Assembly (NCBI GenBank): GCA_910574455.1
Contig: CAJSYZ010000003.1
Location: 4,215,250 to 4,279,249 of the forward strand
From: Trichaptum fuscoviolaceum
Taxonomy: Eukaryota > Basidiomycota > Agaricomycetes > Hymenochaetales > Trichaptaceae
DNA length: 64,000 nt
Direction: 5' to 3'
The notes beneath the pieces were generated by a model. The model saw only the letters and a list, made by a program, of their open reading frames with translations. It ran no database searches and was not told where the DNA came from. The position numbers were made by a program, and so were the translations under genes. Of this stretch, positions 23,583 to 37,010 are shown piece by piece; position 1 is the stretch's first letter; each line of letters begins with the position of its first letter.

Positions 23583-26393
23583 ATGCCTGGCCCGACCCTC
23601 CAGCACAGCCAGTCACCGTCGGCGCTGGCCCCGCCTCCACACAGCATCCACTCCCGCCTACCGAGCGACGACATGTTCCCCTTCCCCAACGCTGCCTCAT
23701 CGCTCTCGCCGTCCTCGCCGTCCTTGCAACCAACCAACGCACAGAAGGGTGCTCAAATGAACAGCTCGCGTTTAAGCGCATACCCTCTCAACGCCGCGGA
23801 CGTCAGCCCAAGCGCGTCTCCCATCGCACCACAGCCCCGATCACATTTTGCTTCCGTAACGACGGAGTCAAATCTCACCAGGTCGAGCGGTACCGCCATC
23901 TCCCAGTACTTAAGCGCGACTCGCTCTGCTGCGGAGGACACGTTCCAGGCTGAGTGCGACGACATGTCGCAGTACCTTTCGCTCCAAGACTTCGATGCGC
24001 AGGCTCGCGGCCCAGCAAACGCAGCATCGCCCCCTTCCACTGCGCCGCCCTCGTTCCAAGGCTCGCCCGCGTCTTGGCCTGCTGACATCGACGGTGCGTT
24101 CCCCCAGCAGAACAGCAACCCGCAGCAGATGGACGACATGTACTCCGTGTTCCCCGAGCTGCACCAACATGACTTCCCCGGCACTTACTCCAGCCTCAAC
24201 TTGATGACCGGCAACCCTGACTTTGGCTTTGGCGGGTCTGAGGGCGACTACTTCCTCCCTCCGTGGGCTGCGTCAGACGGCAATGCATTCCACATGCAGC
24301 CCCCGAGCTCGCAGTATGAGCTGGGCCTCGGAGATGATGTCGACGTAAGCAAAGACCCCCAGCAGCAGATGCAGCATTTTGTCGACCGCGAGCTCGAACT
24401 CTCCTCAGGCCCCCCTCCGAGTCTGTCCCCGTCGCCGACCTTCTCGCCGACATCCGCGCCCGCCACGACAGGCGCACCACGCTGGGCCCATTTCTTCGAC
24501 GTGCCGCGCACGCAGGCCCTCGACATCCAGCAGCAGACGCCGACGTCCCCAAGCTTCGCTCAGTCGCCCAGCGATATGGGGTACATCCCCCCTCCCCCTA
24601 TCTCAATAGCACCCGAGGCGATGCCCATGCCGTTCTCGCAGACCCACCATGGCTATGGACCGTACTATACCTCGCGTGCACACGGCGGGCGCCCTGCGTC
24701 GCCGCTGAGGCTCGCACAGATGTTCCAGCCCGCGAGCGCTCCTTCCCACCCAGGAGGCGACATCCACGCCCACCGCTCCTCTCGCATGCGCACGTACAGC
24801 CAGCGAGCGGGATCGGCCCTCCGGGACGCGCTCCGTGCGGAAGCATTCGCGTCGGGTAACGCGTCACAGTCACAGCCACGAACCAGCTACAACGGCAACA
24901 GCACCGCCCTTAATTTATCATCCGCCTTCGACGATGGACGCGTCGGACAGCAAGGCGGTGTGGGGCTGATGCGCGGTATCAATGGAGTCGAAGTGGGCGG
25001 TGGAATGATGGACGTGGACGACGGCAGGGGCGGTGGCACGATCCGGGGCAGTGCGTCAGGGATGGGCGTGGACATGTCGTCGTCACGACTCGGGTCGGCC
25101 GACCCAGACGCGACCGTGCGCAAGAAGAAACGCACAAGTGCGCGCCTCGCCACACCCTCGCCGCGCTCCCGCATGCGCAGCCTCCCGCGCGACGCGACGC
25201 CCGGGAGCGAAGGCTCGGTGGAGCGCGACCGGGACCGCGAGATGCCCGCGCGCTCGGAGCTGCGCCCGCCGAAGCTCGCGCCGTCGACCTGGCAACTGTA
25301 CTTCACGGACTGGATCCAGCGGCACCAGTCGATGCATGGCGGGGATAAGAAGCTGAACGTTGCGCAGGCGGCGAAGGAGGCGGGCGCGGAATATGCGAAC
25401 CTCACGCCAGAACAGAAAGAGGTACGTTCATGTCTAACTTTAGGACTCATTATTTCCGTTCGCTCGGGGCTTTTTTGCCCTGCTCTGCAATGCTCGATCG
25501 TTTCGCTTCCCCTTCCGCCCTTCTATCCCGACGTCGGGGAAGACATTGATTCATTTTAATCTACTCTATTCCATTTGATCTGCCGAAAACTGTTTATATT
25601 TCTCTTCGCGTCCTTAAAGTCTTCGACTGGAATAGTGCGCTGACTTCCGATCTAATCCATTTGTAGCCGTTCAAGCGCCGATCACAGGCCGCGAAGGAGC
25701 AACGCGAGCGCGAGGTTGCCGCCTGGAAACGGACCCTAACGCCCGAGGACATTAAACGCGAGAACGCGTTTCGAGCAGCGCAGCGGAAGGCGGGGAAGTC
25801 GCGCAAGGGCAACATCAAGGATCCGAACGCGCCAAAGAAGCCGCTGAGCGCGTACTTCATGTTCCTGCAGTACATTCGCTCGGATGCCGCGCTTGTCGTC
25901 GAGGTGTTCGGCGAGGAGAGGGAGACGACGGCCCAGAGTATCCTTGCTGCGCAGAAGTGGCGTTCGATGACGGACGAGGAACGGAAGGTCAGTTTCGCAT
26001 TTACTCTGTTTACTCTATTCCGTAGTTCTGTTTCTCGCGTATTTTCCGCGCTTTCCCCCTCCTCTCCGTTTCCGTATTAACCCCTATCTGCTGCATCTCA
26101 CGTTCGTTCGTTTGCTGACTCGGTTTCTATGTATTTTTATCTCTCAGCCCTTCCTCGCCCAAGCAGAAAAGGAGAAGCTCGAGTACGAGGCGGCGCGCCG
26201 GATGTACGAAGACGGGTCTGTCGGGTTCGAGTCTACAATCTCGTTCAACGTTCCCCAGGCTTCGGGGCAGGAAGGGGCGACGTTCGTTATCAGCACTCCC
26301 GCCGCGGAGCACACGTCAGACTGCGAGCCTGATAGTGAGGGGTTCGTCACGGACGAGGAGCGCCACGACCGCGAACACCCCTTTCGGGCGTGA
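23583..26393 (+). CDS. transcriptional regulator with two HMG boxes
   Basis: Predicted DNA-binding protein of 801 residues, nuclear by inference. Exons 23583-25421, 25667-25987, 26148-26393. About 560 N-terminal residues are disordered and P/S/Q-rich. A basic stretch RKKKRTSARL precedes HMG box A (APSTWQLYFTDWIQRHQSMH ... LTPEQKEPFKRRSQAAKEQR). Box B follows (DPNAPKKPLSAYFMFLQYIR ... ILAAQKWRSMTDEERKPF). The tail is acidic (DCEPDSEGFVTDEERHDRE). Introns of 245 and 160 bases are longer than usual here. Start chosen because a CT-rich promoter-like tract ends just before this ATG. Targets unknown; box B looks like the sequence-nonspecific HMGB/NHP6 type (PNAPKKPLSAY). Confidence 0.9.
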
Positions 26394-27064
26394 TTTGTTC
26401 TTTTGACCAACTCCGGGCCTGCTTCTCTTCTCTTCTCTTCTCTTTCTCTCCCTCTGCCTTCCTTGGCCATTCAATTCAGTTTCTGAGTTTCAAACAACAA
26501 AGCGTAAATGGGCGTTTTCGCCCTCCCGGCTCGAGCCTTGGGTTTGGTCTTGGGGGCTTTGGCTTCTGTCTATCTATTATCTATCTCCCTTCCCCGTTTC
26601 CCGCTCTCCATTCCGTCTTGGTCTTCTGTCTTTCTCCTTTCCCCTTTCACACCCCGGCTGGGTCAAGCCATACACGTTCGGACACTGTTTTTGGACTTCT
26701 CATATAGGAGGCGGACGGGGCTCTATGTCAGAGCTGCTTACACATGCTTGTTGGTTTCTTTATACGACTTCGATTTCTTGCCGTTTCTCCTTTCAATCTT
26801 TGGCTCCCTGACTCATGACCAGTTTCTCTCCAAGGAGGTTTTTATGATTTATGTCTCCGTTTTTGTGTCTCTTTTTTTTTGCTTCCTATGGTTTTTTTGA
26901 GAGATGAGGGGGGTATATAAATATATATACGCGTTTGTTACGGACTTTTATGAAGAAATGTATGTTTTATGACACTTTCCCTGTGTATTATTAGATTCCA
27001 TTTTTTTTGCTTCTATACGAGATACCCAGTACATTATCATATACACTGCATTTTATTCTGTATT
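26394..27064. other. convergent spacer, HMG-box gene / GNAT
   Basis: About 670 bases between two 3' ends, T-rich and CT-rich, with AT-rich ATATAAATATATATACGC near 26915 and ATTATTAGATTCCA near 26988, likely the 3' UTRs and polyadenylation zones of both genes. No gene seen. Confidence 0.5.
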
Positions 27065-27997
27065 TTATGCGTTGGCCGATATAGAAATGCGAAGGACCAT
27101 CTTCTGGTGTGGCGCGCCGTCTTCTTCGAACTCCTCGCCCTATGATAGAAGGTAAATGAAAGCTCTTCTCTCCTCGCCGGGAGCTGCTCGGAGACTTACT
27201 TCGGGTTGATAGCCAAATCTGCAGGGAAGAAGGATGTGAGCCAGAGTTCCGAGTAGACTCCTTTCATTTCAATTAGAGCAGGCGTCGGGCATACAGAGGC
27301 CATCGCATAGACATACACAGACATACACACAGAGACACAGACTTACTTTGCATAGAAAGCTTTGACAGGGAGCTGCGAGTGCGCGATAAGGCGGATGGGG
27401 CCGGCTCGCCCCGGACCCGCGCTCACGGCATGCTGCGTCGCCCATTCATGCAACGCGAGCACCAGCGCGCGTCCGAGCCGATGCTTGCGGTATGGCGCGA
27501 GCACGGCGAGGCGGCCGAGCTTGTAAGCGTCAGCGTCCTTGCCGTTCGGGAGCACGCAGCGGACAGTGCCGATCGGGGCCAGGGAGGGGACGAGGCGGAG
27601 GAGAAAGTGGGTCGCGGTGTCGTCCGCCCTGTGAAACCACAGACAGATGTGCGATTGGGAAAAAAAATCCAGAAAGTTTGGTTTTGGTTTTGGTTTTGGT
27701 TTTGGTTTGGGGAGGGGAGCGTGTGCCCAGCGGATCACGGGTCGGTGCGCGGCGCGTGCATATGATCGAGAAGGGCAGTGCGTTAGCAAGCGGTGTGCTG
27801 CTTAGGAGCAAAGGGGGGAGGGGGGGACGCGGGAGGACGCGAGCTTACTCATCTACTTCGGTCTCCAGAGGAAAGCCTTGCTCGTGGGTGAAGACGGCAA
27901 TCCGCACGTCGAAACACTGCTGCTTCAGCGCGTCGCGGCCTGGCGCGCCGAAGTCGGGGATCTTGATGATCTCGTGCGCGGGGGCTGAATCTGACAT
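27065..27997 (-). CDS. GNAT-family N-acetyltransferase
   Basis: Small acetyl-CoA-dependent acetyltransferase of 174 residues; substrate unknown. Exons 27997-27849, 27628-27347, 27218-27200, 27139-27065. N-terminal VRIAVFTHEQGFPLETEVDE matches the ElaA/YjcF-type opening. After the first intron come ADDTATHFLLRL and GTVRCVLP. Motif A is KLGRLAVLAPYRKHRLGRAL, with a pyrophosphate-binding R-K-H-R-L-G-R-A loop. Then AHSQLPVKAFYAKFGYQPEG and the closing EFEEDGAPHQKMVLRI, the typical C-terminal strand pattern. The first intron (220 bases) holds a TTTTGG repeat. Assignment to the superfamily is firm. Confidence 0.92.
27676..27710. repeat. TTTTGG hexamer tandem repeat in an intron
   Basis: About five to six copies of GGTTTT on the plus strand (CCAAAA in the sense of the gene) inside intron 1 of the GNAT gene, close to its acceptor. 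G/T-rich like a telomeric repeat but not TTAGGG, so probably a microsatellite. Confidence 0.85.
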
Positions 27998-29293
27998 GGC
28001 GCACGGGGGGATGAGAGCCAGCTGCACGAAAGGAGCTTGGGTCGAGGGCGGGCGTACAGGAGAGGGAAGGTGTGAGATGCAAGGCACTGTTGGCAGTATG
28101 CAGTATAATGAAGGCGACACGAAAAGAGTGCGAACCTTTACGCTCAGGTGCAGTGGGACTCACCGTGCACCACGCCTATCACACTGTCCAAAACAGGCCA
28201 CGGATCTTGCCGAGCCTATAGGGAACTAGCGAAATAGGCTATTTTAGGTGCAACACGGTCCTTTCGCGTCCAACGGGTGTACGGACTCAAGTGCGCTCGA
28301 ACACCCGCCGGGTCAGAGAGATAGACACTGAGATCCAGAGCGGATAAAGAGTATGTCCTGAAAATGATCCGTCCGGGGATCTGCGCATGCATCCGTGACG
28401 AATGGATAGGCAAATATCTGGAAACAGGACTTGAATGGCGCGGAAATGACATGTCGCCGCACGTACAACTCACCAGAACAACCGCGAGATTTGGAGGCAG
28501 CTTCGAGGTCTTTGCGGCAGTCAGCACTCTCTGCAGGTGAAACTCATTGATATGTAGATAATACCGACCCAGATGATGAATTGTTCCGCCACAGGGTCGC
28601 CGAGCACAGGAGCTCCGGGGGAGACCCGAAGATAAGAACGACATAGCATACACGGTATGTAGTATGCAGGGTGCGTCCGGTCTTTAAGATTCCTGTGGTA
28701 TAAGTACCCGAGTATATGGCTTAACCATTGGGAGCTTGCTGCCGTCTGATAGTTTCGAACAGGGTCGGCACCATACCTTGAGCCTAAGCTTTATTCGCTG
28801 TGTTAGAACAACTTGTATGGAGACAACGGCAGCGCCGGAACGACTAGACGCTGGGCCTCGTAAACAAGGCTGGCTTGACGTTGTTTCGAGGCATAATATT
28901 ACGAATTCATCATATGATTGACCTGGACGTCGAAAATTGCGAGTGGCCTTATCATTAACAGTCGGGCAGCTGGGCCCGGTAGGCAATGGTTGTACATGGT
29001 ATCATGCATTTGAGAAGAGTGATAGCGCATAGCTTGAAGATGGAAGATGGAAGTGTTGTTCAAAGGCTGGAAGTCAACACACTGCATCCCATGTGACGTA
29101 GTTGAGCGGGTATTGCCGAGTTAGACATGGTCGCACTCCTATTCCACGACCTCTACTCACGCACAATTGTCCAGAACTGAGGTACTGAAGCTTGTTCGTA
29201 TATTCCAGACAGCAAGCGGAGCACCAGCAATGTCAATCTACCTAGAGAAAGCCAAATAATATAACGATCTTTACCAATACTACACGCAAGGCG
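27998..29293. other. divergent region between GNAT and the formin
   Basis: About 1.3 kb upstream of both genes. The longest open frame (28216-28653 minus, 145 codons) has no splicing support and no known motif. The few hundred bases before the formin ATG are unremarkable. No gene seen. Confidence 0.45.
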
Positions 29294-32200
29294 ATGCCAG
29301 ACGACCTCCTCATAACTCCTGTCATTTCTCCCTCTGGCACAGTCCATTTCGCTAGTGTTCCTCACGATGCAACGATTCAGGATATAATCACAGCCCTTAG
29401 CCGCTCAGAAGATGTCAGAGAAGATATACTGCTTGATTTACCGGACTCGGGCTGGGATATCCAGAGTGTTCGCAAAGAGCAGCCCGGCCGGTCATGGGAA
29501 GACACAGAGCTCGAAGAATTGGAGATCGGTGTGTGACTAGCCTCTTCATATGCATCTCATACACTTACGCTTAACTCAAGGCATACTACCTCTCGACACT
29601 CGAGTATCGACCCTGCTGTCTACTTCGCCGAGAACTTCCTTGCCCAACCGTCACTTCTCAGCCTTTCCCTTGACCTCGCACCTGCACTCTCCTGTCCTTC
29701 GTCTGGTATCACAGCATCACCTACTGGTGGTAGAGCTTTGCTTCCTACGCGTCATGGAGATACATGATGGCTTTCGATGGACAGTGTATCTCACTCGATC
29801 GATGACAGTCGGGCAAGTTGTGAAGACTGTCTGCGAACAGCTTGGCTTAACGAAATCCTTGCCAGTCCCGGGCGGGGGAGCTGTTGACTATGTTCTGGAG
29901 GAGAAGTGGATTGAAGGAGACGAAGCACGTAAGCTCTACAGATTCAGTATATGCGAATGTCTTTTGGACTAACGGCGGCTAGGATGCGTCCGGCTCAACA
30001 CTGACGATGTACTATCCCAAATGATGGAGAGCAGTGTAAATAATCCTTTCTCATCAAGAGCAACACGCTTGTACCAGTTTTGTGTGCCGGACGAATGGTA
30101 TAGACGCCCTACCCCTCGCATCACATCCCTAGCACCGTCTGAGGCGACTCTAAAGCAGCTATCGGAGCTTGAAGAAGATGAAGAGGATGAAGGCGAAGGC
30201 ACGGCAAAGCAAAGGGCCCCAGATCATTTTGTAAACACCACTTCTCCGGACGCGGAAAGGACAGGATCTCCCGAAAGTACTGGGACCTTCTCGACGAAGC
30301 GCTTGTCGAGCCTCTTCGATGGTTGGCTGGGGTCCGCTTCAAGCTCTACTTCTCAAGAGGACGGAGGCGAACGTGCGCGACCAGTCGTTAGCGAGCCATT
30401 GTCGATCCCGGAAGAATCTAGAGGCCAAAGAGGTGCTACGAAGCCCAATTTCTTGTCCGGAAACGAGAGCGATTCTTCTTTAGATGATGAGGACTTCGAG
30501 CAAATGATTGTGATTTTTTTTAATTAATGTCAAATATTCTTTGCACTCGCTGACTCTGTGACAGGATGACCTTGGTCTTAAGGGTGAAAAGCGCGAAGCG
30601 ATGCGCAAACTCCCTTTGGATCGCAAACGCTATCTTCTCCGTCAAAATCGACAGATGCGATCAACGGTATCCGCCAGCACTGGGGCTTCTCGGCCGTCCC
30701 ATGTCGCTTCTCTTGGACCCACTCGAGCATCCCAACTATTACCGGCTCTCGTTCCCCAATTGACAGGAGACAATGGCCTCATGAAACGGTTTTCAATAGC
30801 CACCTGGGGGGCCAACAGTCCTGTGTCGTCGGAACAAGCACCGACACCGTCGTCACCCAAGCCAAGTCTGTTGAGGGAGACGACAAGGGAAAGGCCGGAT
30901 GATGTTAAGCTGCTTCAACCTCAGTCGACTGGGAGCTTGTGGAACAGTTGGTGGTCGTCTTCGGGTGGCGAAGCGAGTTCTCCAACCAAATCGAGGCACT
31001 CAACGAAAGAATCTACTTCGGCGGCATCTTACGTGCAGGGGCTGCGTTCCCGTAAGAGTACTGACGTGAAGCTCGTGAAACACCTTATTTCTCTCAGGGT
31101 TCATTTGTCGACCGCGAAGCTGAGCTGGGTAGAGCAATTCCTCGACGAGCAGAAGGGTATGGCAGCGTTGGGAACGTTGCTTGCTGAGCTCGTTGGAAAA
31201 GGAGGAAAGCGGAAGAAACTCACAGATGTTGAGGAGACTGTTCTGTATGAGGTGATAAAATGCTTGAGGGTATTGTTGAATACTGAGGTAAGTGATTCTA
31301 TGAATTGGGTCTGACTACCTCAAATCTCAAATTATACATTTTTCAGCCTGGATTTGACCAGTTCCTCGCGTCACCTATCCTTATTACACACGTAACATAT
31401 TCGCTGCATACCGATTCTCTGAAGCTTCGTACACTTACTTGTGAAGTCTTGGCCGCCATATGTTTACTGTCTGTCAAGCATGGCCATCAAATGGTCTTGT
31501 CATCATTCTCAGACTATCGGGTCACTTACGATGAAGCATTCCGCTTTGAAGAACTCATATGTTTCTTGCGACTAGCGGACGACGATGAGTCAGAGACATT
31601 TAGTGTGGCACGTAACGAGGAGGGAGCTTGGGACGCCCGCGCTGCAATTTTGACGCTGATCAATGCTCTAACGACCTGCCCCGAGTCTCTCGAAGAGCGA
31701 ATACAACTGCGGGACGAGTTCAGCCGTAGGGGTCTGAACGAGATCATAGTGGTGAGCTACACAGGCCAAATCTGAGGAAACGCGTGTTAACCTTTGGGGC
31801 TATAGACTCTCCGTTATACGCGTCCCCCGGAATCAATCACGACACAGATCGATGTATATACGGAAGAGAAGTTTGAAGACGAGGAAGACATGCGCGAACG
31901 GACACGGGCGATGTTCAAAGATTCTGAAAGTGGTTCTGACTTCGACCACGCCTTTGCGGCTCTGAATACGCTGGCTCTGCAGCATGAGGCTCTGAGACCG
32001 ATTGTAGTCGATATTCTTAACCACTTGTCAGTTCTGATGAGTCGAGAAGTATCCCTGTGAGTCCGTTTGTGTGTACAAACCGAGAAGATTACTTATTTGG
32101 TATATGATTAGAAAATTCAAAGCAGATGCGCTAGCTTTGGTATTAGGACTACTTGACCAAGCATCTTCCTTTCACGGACTGTAAGGTTACCTCCTCTTAT

Positions 32201-35200
32201 CCATCGTTTGTGTACCGACTGATGTATTCCACAGGGGGGCAGATTGGTTACTGCTCCTGAAGCAGTTCGTAACGGGTGCAGAGTCTATTACTGGACAACA
32301 GCTTGTCGTGACGTCTCAAGCAGACTCGGCGGATCCGAGCCTGAGCAACCGGCATGTAGATCTGCTTCAGAACGAGCTAGAAAAGCTTACTCTGGAAGTA
32401 AGCATTTGCGATCTACCCTGCTTTTAATATTTATAAATAGCATCGTAACAGAGGGACACCTTGAAAGATGAATTGCAGCAGAGCCGAGTCGAGGTTGACA
32501 CTCTGAAGTCTCTTCAGGGTGTTTTTCCATCATCCACAAGTGCTTCGAGGGCAGGGAACCAGGTAATTAACTTCTGTTTCTTGATAACTAGAACGACATA
32601 TATATTATTTGCAGAACCTTCAAAGTCTTGTGCAACGTCTTGTGGCGAAGGAAAAACTTGCTGTGCAGCTTCAGGCAGAGCTGAACCGCCTGAAATCTGT
32701 CAGCCCGAATGCGTCTCGTGATGCTGTACGTTCACTGGCTCTTCTGTATCCAAGTTGTTGACAGTTTATTGCATGCTTTCAGGAGGAACGAACGAAACAT
32801 GAGCGCGACAAGATTAAATGGAACGCACTCATGGACGAGATCGCCGACTTAAAGACCAAGGTTGTATACGGGTTCTCAGTCTGTTTCGTAGCATGTTTGA
32901 ACAAGGTCTTTTTAGAACCAAGAACTGGATTCGAGTCTTCAGCAGAAAAGTAAAGACGTCCTCTACCTTAAGCGTGCCATGGAGTCTGTCTACTCCAGGG
33001 TGAATAATAATCTCGAGTCCCGTGGGGCTGAGCAACGCAGAACACAAATGCGCGACATTGACGCTGAGCAGCTTGCTGCACGCGCCGTTGAGGCCTTGTC
33101 TAGCAAGGACGATGAAATAAGGAGCCTTAGGATGCAAGTTGATGAACTGCGGAATGAGCTTACTGATCAGGCAAAGTATGTTTCTGAGGAAGTATTCAAG
33201 AAAAGAGTTCCTCCGCCTCCACCTCCACCTCCTCCTCAAGACAGACACAACCCCAACGCAGCCTTCAATTTGCCCCCTGCACCTCCTCCGCCTCCGCCAC
33301 CACCACCACCACCACCACCTCCGCTCTCTTTGCCAAAGTCTTCAGCCGTCCAGAGTATCCCATTCGCACCTCCACCACCGCCTCCTCCGCCATTTCCGTC
33401 TGCTACAGGCCTTTCTTCAATTCCTCCGCCACCACCACCTCCGCCGCCTCCTGCACCAGGCATGCCCCCGCCTCCGCCCCCTCCGTCTCTCCCTTCTGGA
33501 ACTCGGTCTGGAGTAGGTCCTAGGCCGAACATCAAGATCCCTGCCAAACGCCTCAAGCCATTCTTCTGGACTAAAGTAACAGCAGCAACATCCTTGGGAA
33601 CCATTTGGGATGAACTTCCTGAGCATGGTGACTCAGTGTCTCTTGATCTGAAAGAGCTTGAGGATACATTCTCATTAGATAACACGCCTACCAAGGCCCA
33701 GGCATCGTCCCTAGGCTCTCCAAAGAAATCTACAATCTCGACCTTGCTGGATGTCACCCGCTCACAGAATGTTTGTGAGTGTACAGCGTTATGAATGACA
33801 AACATGAGGCTCACTATTTCTTTCCTCAGCTATCATGCTCACCCGAATTAAGACAACGCTACCGGAAATTAAGCATGCATTGCTCGCTGTCGATGATGAA
33901 GCGCTCTCGATTGACAACCTGAAAGCTATTGCTCGCGCTGTTCCTTCTCCTGAGGAGGTATTATTTTTACTTGTCCCGCCAAGCTAGCGCTCATTGTTTG
34001 TGTAGCTTTCCCGAATCAAGGAGTTCGGTAACTTGACTCAATTGTCGAAAGCCGATCAGTACTTCGCTGAGGTAAGGTATCAGGCTACACGCTGCAACCT
34101 TGCAAATTAATGACTTCTCAATAAATAGATTGGGGCAATTCCGCGTTTAGCCGAACGGATTAGTTGCATGCTGTATCGGAGGAAGCTTGAACTAGATATC
34201 GAGGAGGTTCGACCGGAGCTTGACATTGTCCGCCAATCTTGCAAGGAGTTGCGTTCCTCGGCTCGCTTTAAACACGTTTTGAAAGTGAGTTGAAAAAGTT
34301 GATGTCCGAGTACATCTGTTGACACATCCCAGGCTGTGTTATCCGTAGGTAACGCGCTTAATGGTTCAAGCTTCCGGGGCAATGCTCGGGGCTTTCAACT
34401 GGATGCTTTACTAAAGGTATTCATAGGATCTAATGATGAGAAGTTCCATATTAATGAATGGCGCAGATGAAAGATACAAGGACAGCGAAGGCTTCCCCTG
34501 ACTGTCCAACTCTCCTCCATTATCTAGCCCGGGTTCTCATGAAATCAGACGCGGAGCTGGTGAACTTCATGGACGATCTCCCACATCTGGAAGCTGCAGC
34601 ACGAGGTTTGATTGTTGGATTTCCTCGGAAGAACATTACTCATTCAACAAGGAATTTCAGTATCGATTCAGTCAGTTTCATCGTCTGTGACTACCCTGTC
34701 CTCTGGCCTGGGCCAAATACGCACCGAGATCAAGTATGTTCGTGCGATGAAGAAACTACCCCCAGAAGACCGTTTCCTGCAGGTGATGGAGGTTAGTACC
34801 AAGGCTACTTTGATGATTGTGAAACTAATATCCTATTTAGCCATTTGTACTGCAAGTGACCACAAGCGTACAGGCCCTTGAAAATATGAATACAGCAGTG
34901 GAAACGGAGCTGCGGTCAACGTTGTCGTATTTCGGGGAATCCATTGATTCACCTGAGGGACCCAAACCTGAAGACTTCTTCAACTTGATTGTGTCCTTCT
35001 CTTCTTCTCTTAGGGTGCGTTCTCCAATACAGTGGGTTGACGGATTCTGACACATCGTGGATGTATTCAGAAAGCTGCGCTTGAAGTTCACGAATCGCAG
35101 ATGAGAGCAGAAGCTGCTGCGGACAAGGCTGGGCCGCCGACCTCGCCCGTAGTTCCGAAGGTATCTGTGTCTCCGTCCGTGGCCACGGATCGAATGGTGG

Positions 35201-35478
35201 TACGCCGCTATTTTCATCTGATGTTCCACCAAGTTCTAATACACTTCTAGCACAAGATGGCGCCGAGGAACATGGGACCACTTGCACCTGGCACATCCTC
35301 TCAGGGATATTTGATACCTCCGCCACCTCCTATACTTACGGGGTCGTCATCTGGAGACCGTAAGCATCGCTCAATTGGGCGAGGTGACCTAGACGAGACC
35401 ATAAAGAGCATGCGAAGGGGTGTCAGGCGAGAACGCACTGTCCGACCTCTGAGTAAGATGTTCCTTGACGGAAATTGA
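29294..35478 (+). CDS. diaphanous-type formin
   Basis: Actin nucleator that builds unbranched filaments at the hyphal tip and septum (family knowledge). Twenty-one exons keep one frame for about 1704 residues, ending at 35478. Order: GTPase-binding/FH3 region (about 380-860; LVKHLISLRVHLSTAKLSWV), coiled coil (about 900-1090), FH1 with long proline runs broken by short spacers (about 1105-1200), FH2 (about 1213-1610; LKPFFWTKV, VGNALNGSSFRGNARGFQLD, ALLKMKDTRTA), and a basic autoregulatory tail (LDETIKSMRRGVRRER) before RTVRPLSKMFLDGN. Both halves of the inhibition pair are present, suggesting Rho-controlled activity. Main exon borders include 30565-31287, 31347-31751, 32916-33774 and 35251-35478. 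Closest to SepA/Bni1/For3 by layout. Confidence 0.96.
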
Positions 35479-35680
35479 TGACATCATGACTGCATGAACC
35501 CTCACGAATCTTAATACGTCTACTTGTTGTATTCTCCCTTTCACAATGGTCCGTAAACATACCTCTCAATAGCGAACAGTTACAGCCCCATTGATACCCA
35601 CATGTTTTCATAGCCTCGTTATATCTGATCAATCAATATCTAGATGTATCCTGTATCTCTACTTTCTATTTTGAGAAGGC

Positions 35681-37010
35681 TCAGGGTGTATTCAAGGGTG
35701 AGACTCGGTCACATCGCTGCACACACTCAAGAAAATACTCGAAGAACGCATCCACATCGAGTTTCTGAGCAACCAGACAGTTCTTTCCACCCTTACCCCA
35801 TGTGTCGCCGCACTTTTGGTAGTCAAAGACGTCAACTACGGTTTCGCCGGTGGTGTGCGTACCACACAACTCTACGTCGACACGGTACCGCGTGCATGTG
35901 AAGAATTCGGGGTGAGCCACATATGCGATGGTTAGGGCGTCATGTAGGGGAGGGCCATCCGTGAAACCAAACACCATCTCGTACGAGGCAGCGAAAAAGC
36001 TCATAAGAGTAGACAGGGTATGTCGGAGGGGTGTTTCCGCAGGGGGCAGAGCGTCCAGGCGATGGCCTGATTTCAGTGGGACATTTCCTGGTTGGTCAGT
36101 GGAAGGGGCAAGGAGCTTCGCGTGGACAGCTTTGGTGACTATTGCCTGGTGTGTTATATTGATTGGCATCATAGTTATCTTGACCGGAATATCAAGAACA
36201 ATTTGAGCAGACTCGGCTGAGGTTTATGTTAGTGAAATATGTTCTGGACAAATAGGGCTCAAACTGCTGCTCACGATCGCACAAGATATTGTATTCTGAT
36301 ATTTCAATTAGTGCGTGTCTGATAGGAATGAGAACGGGAAGTATATACCTGCAACAGATGATCTATTTCCCATTCCTACTGCGCCTCCCATGAAAACGAA
36401 CTCCTCGACACCCTCGATCAGGTCAGGATAGACGCTTACGAAGAGCGCAATATTTGTCATTGGGCCAGTCGATACAATGGTCACCTTCCCAGCATTTGGA
36501 GTGTTTATTGCGTCGCGGACCGCCTCAGCAATGCCTTCGATGGCTCTAAGGCTAAGACTCCTTTCCAATCGAGCACGGATAGCAGGGTGATTGGCATCAG
36601 GAAGCCCCTCGACGCCTCCCAGACCATCGTTCCCGTGGATTTCTGCGTCTTGTTTGGAGGGCTTGACCAGAGGTTTCGCTGCACCCCGGTGAACAAGGAG
36701 GTCGTCGGATGCGCCGAATGCATACAGGCATTTGGACGCATTCTTGAATGTGTTTTCTAGTTCTGCATTTCCACCGACCTGGGTTGGTGTTCCAGTCAAG
36801 CCTCCAGATATACATGCAAGGAAATTGCGGTACATACAGTCGACACACCAACGAGCTTGATCCCCGGTGTATGCAAGGCTAAGAGGATGGCTGTCGCATC
36901 ATCATGTCCCTATCAAAGAGATGTTAGATCTGAGATCTGAGTTCAATAAGTATGTGTACACGAACCGGATCGCAGTCAAGCCATACGCGTTTAGTGCTCG
37001 AATTCGACAT
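35681..37010 (-). CDS. inosine-uridine preferring nucleoside hydrolase
   Basis: Hydrolyses the N-glycosidic bond of ribonucleosides for purine/pyrimidine salvage (family function). Five exons (37010-36966, 36909-36838, 36778-36349, 36295-36275, 36216-35681) encode 367 residues. The calcium-binding aspartate cluster VWLDCDPGHDDA is created by joining exons 1 and 2. Further hallmarks are STGPMTNIA, EEFVFMGGAVG and EYNILCDPESAQIVL, followed by the C-terminal region with MSFFAASY and GPPLHDALTIAYVAHPE. No signal peptide, so likely cytosolic. Length is normal for eukaryotic members. Head to head with the next gene. Confidence 0.95.

Noticed and set aside
27676..27710. TTTTGG repeat as an interstitial telomere.
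   Set aside because: Basidiomycete telomeres are usually TTAGGG; this is a simple hexamer microsatellite inside an intron.
33236..33814. A 192-codon glycine-rich minus-strand frame.
   Set aside because: Antisense shadow of the formin FH1 polyproline region.
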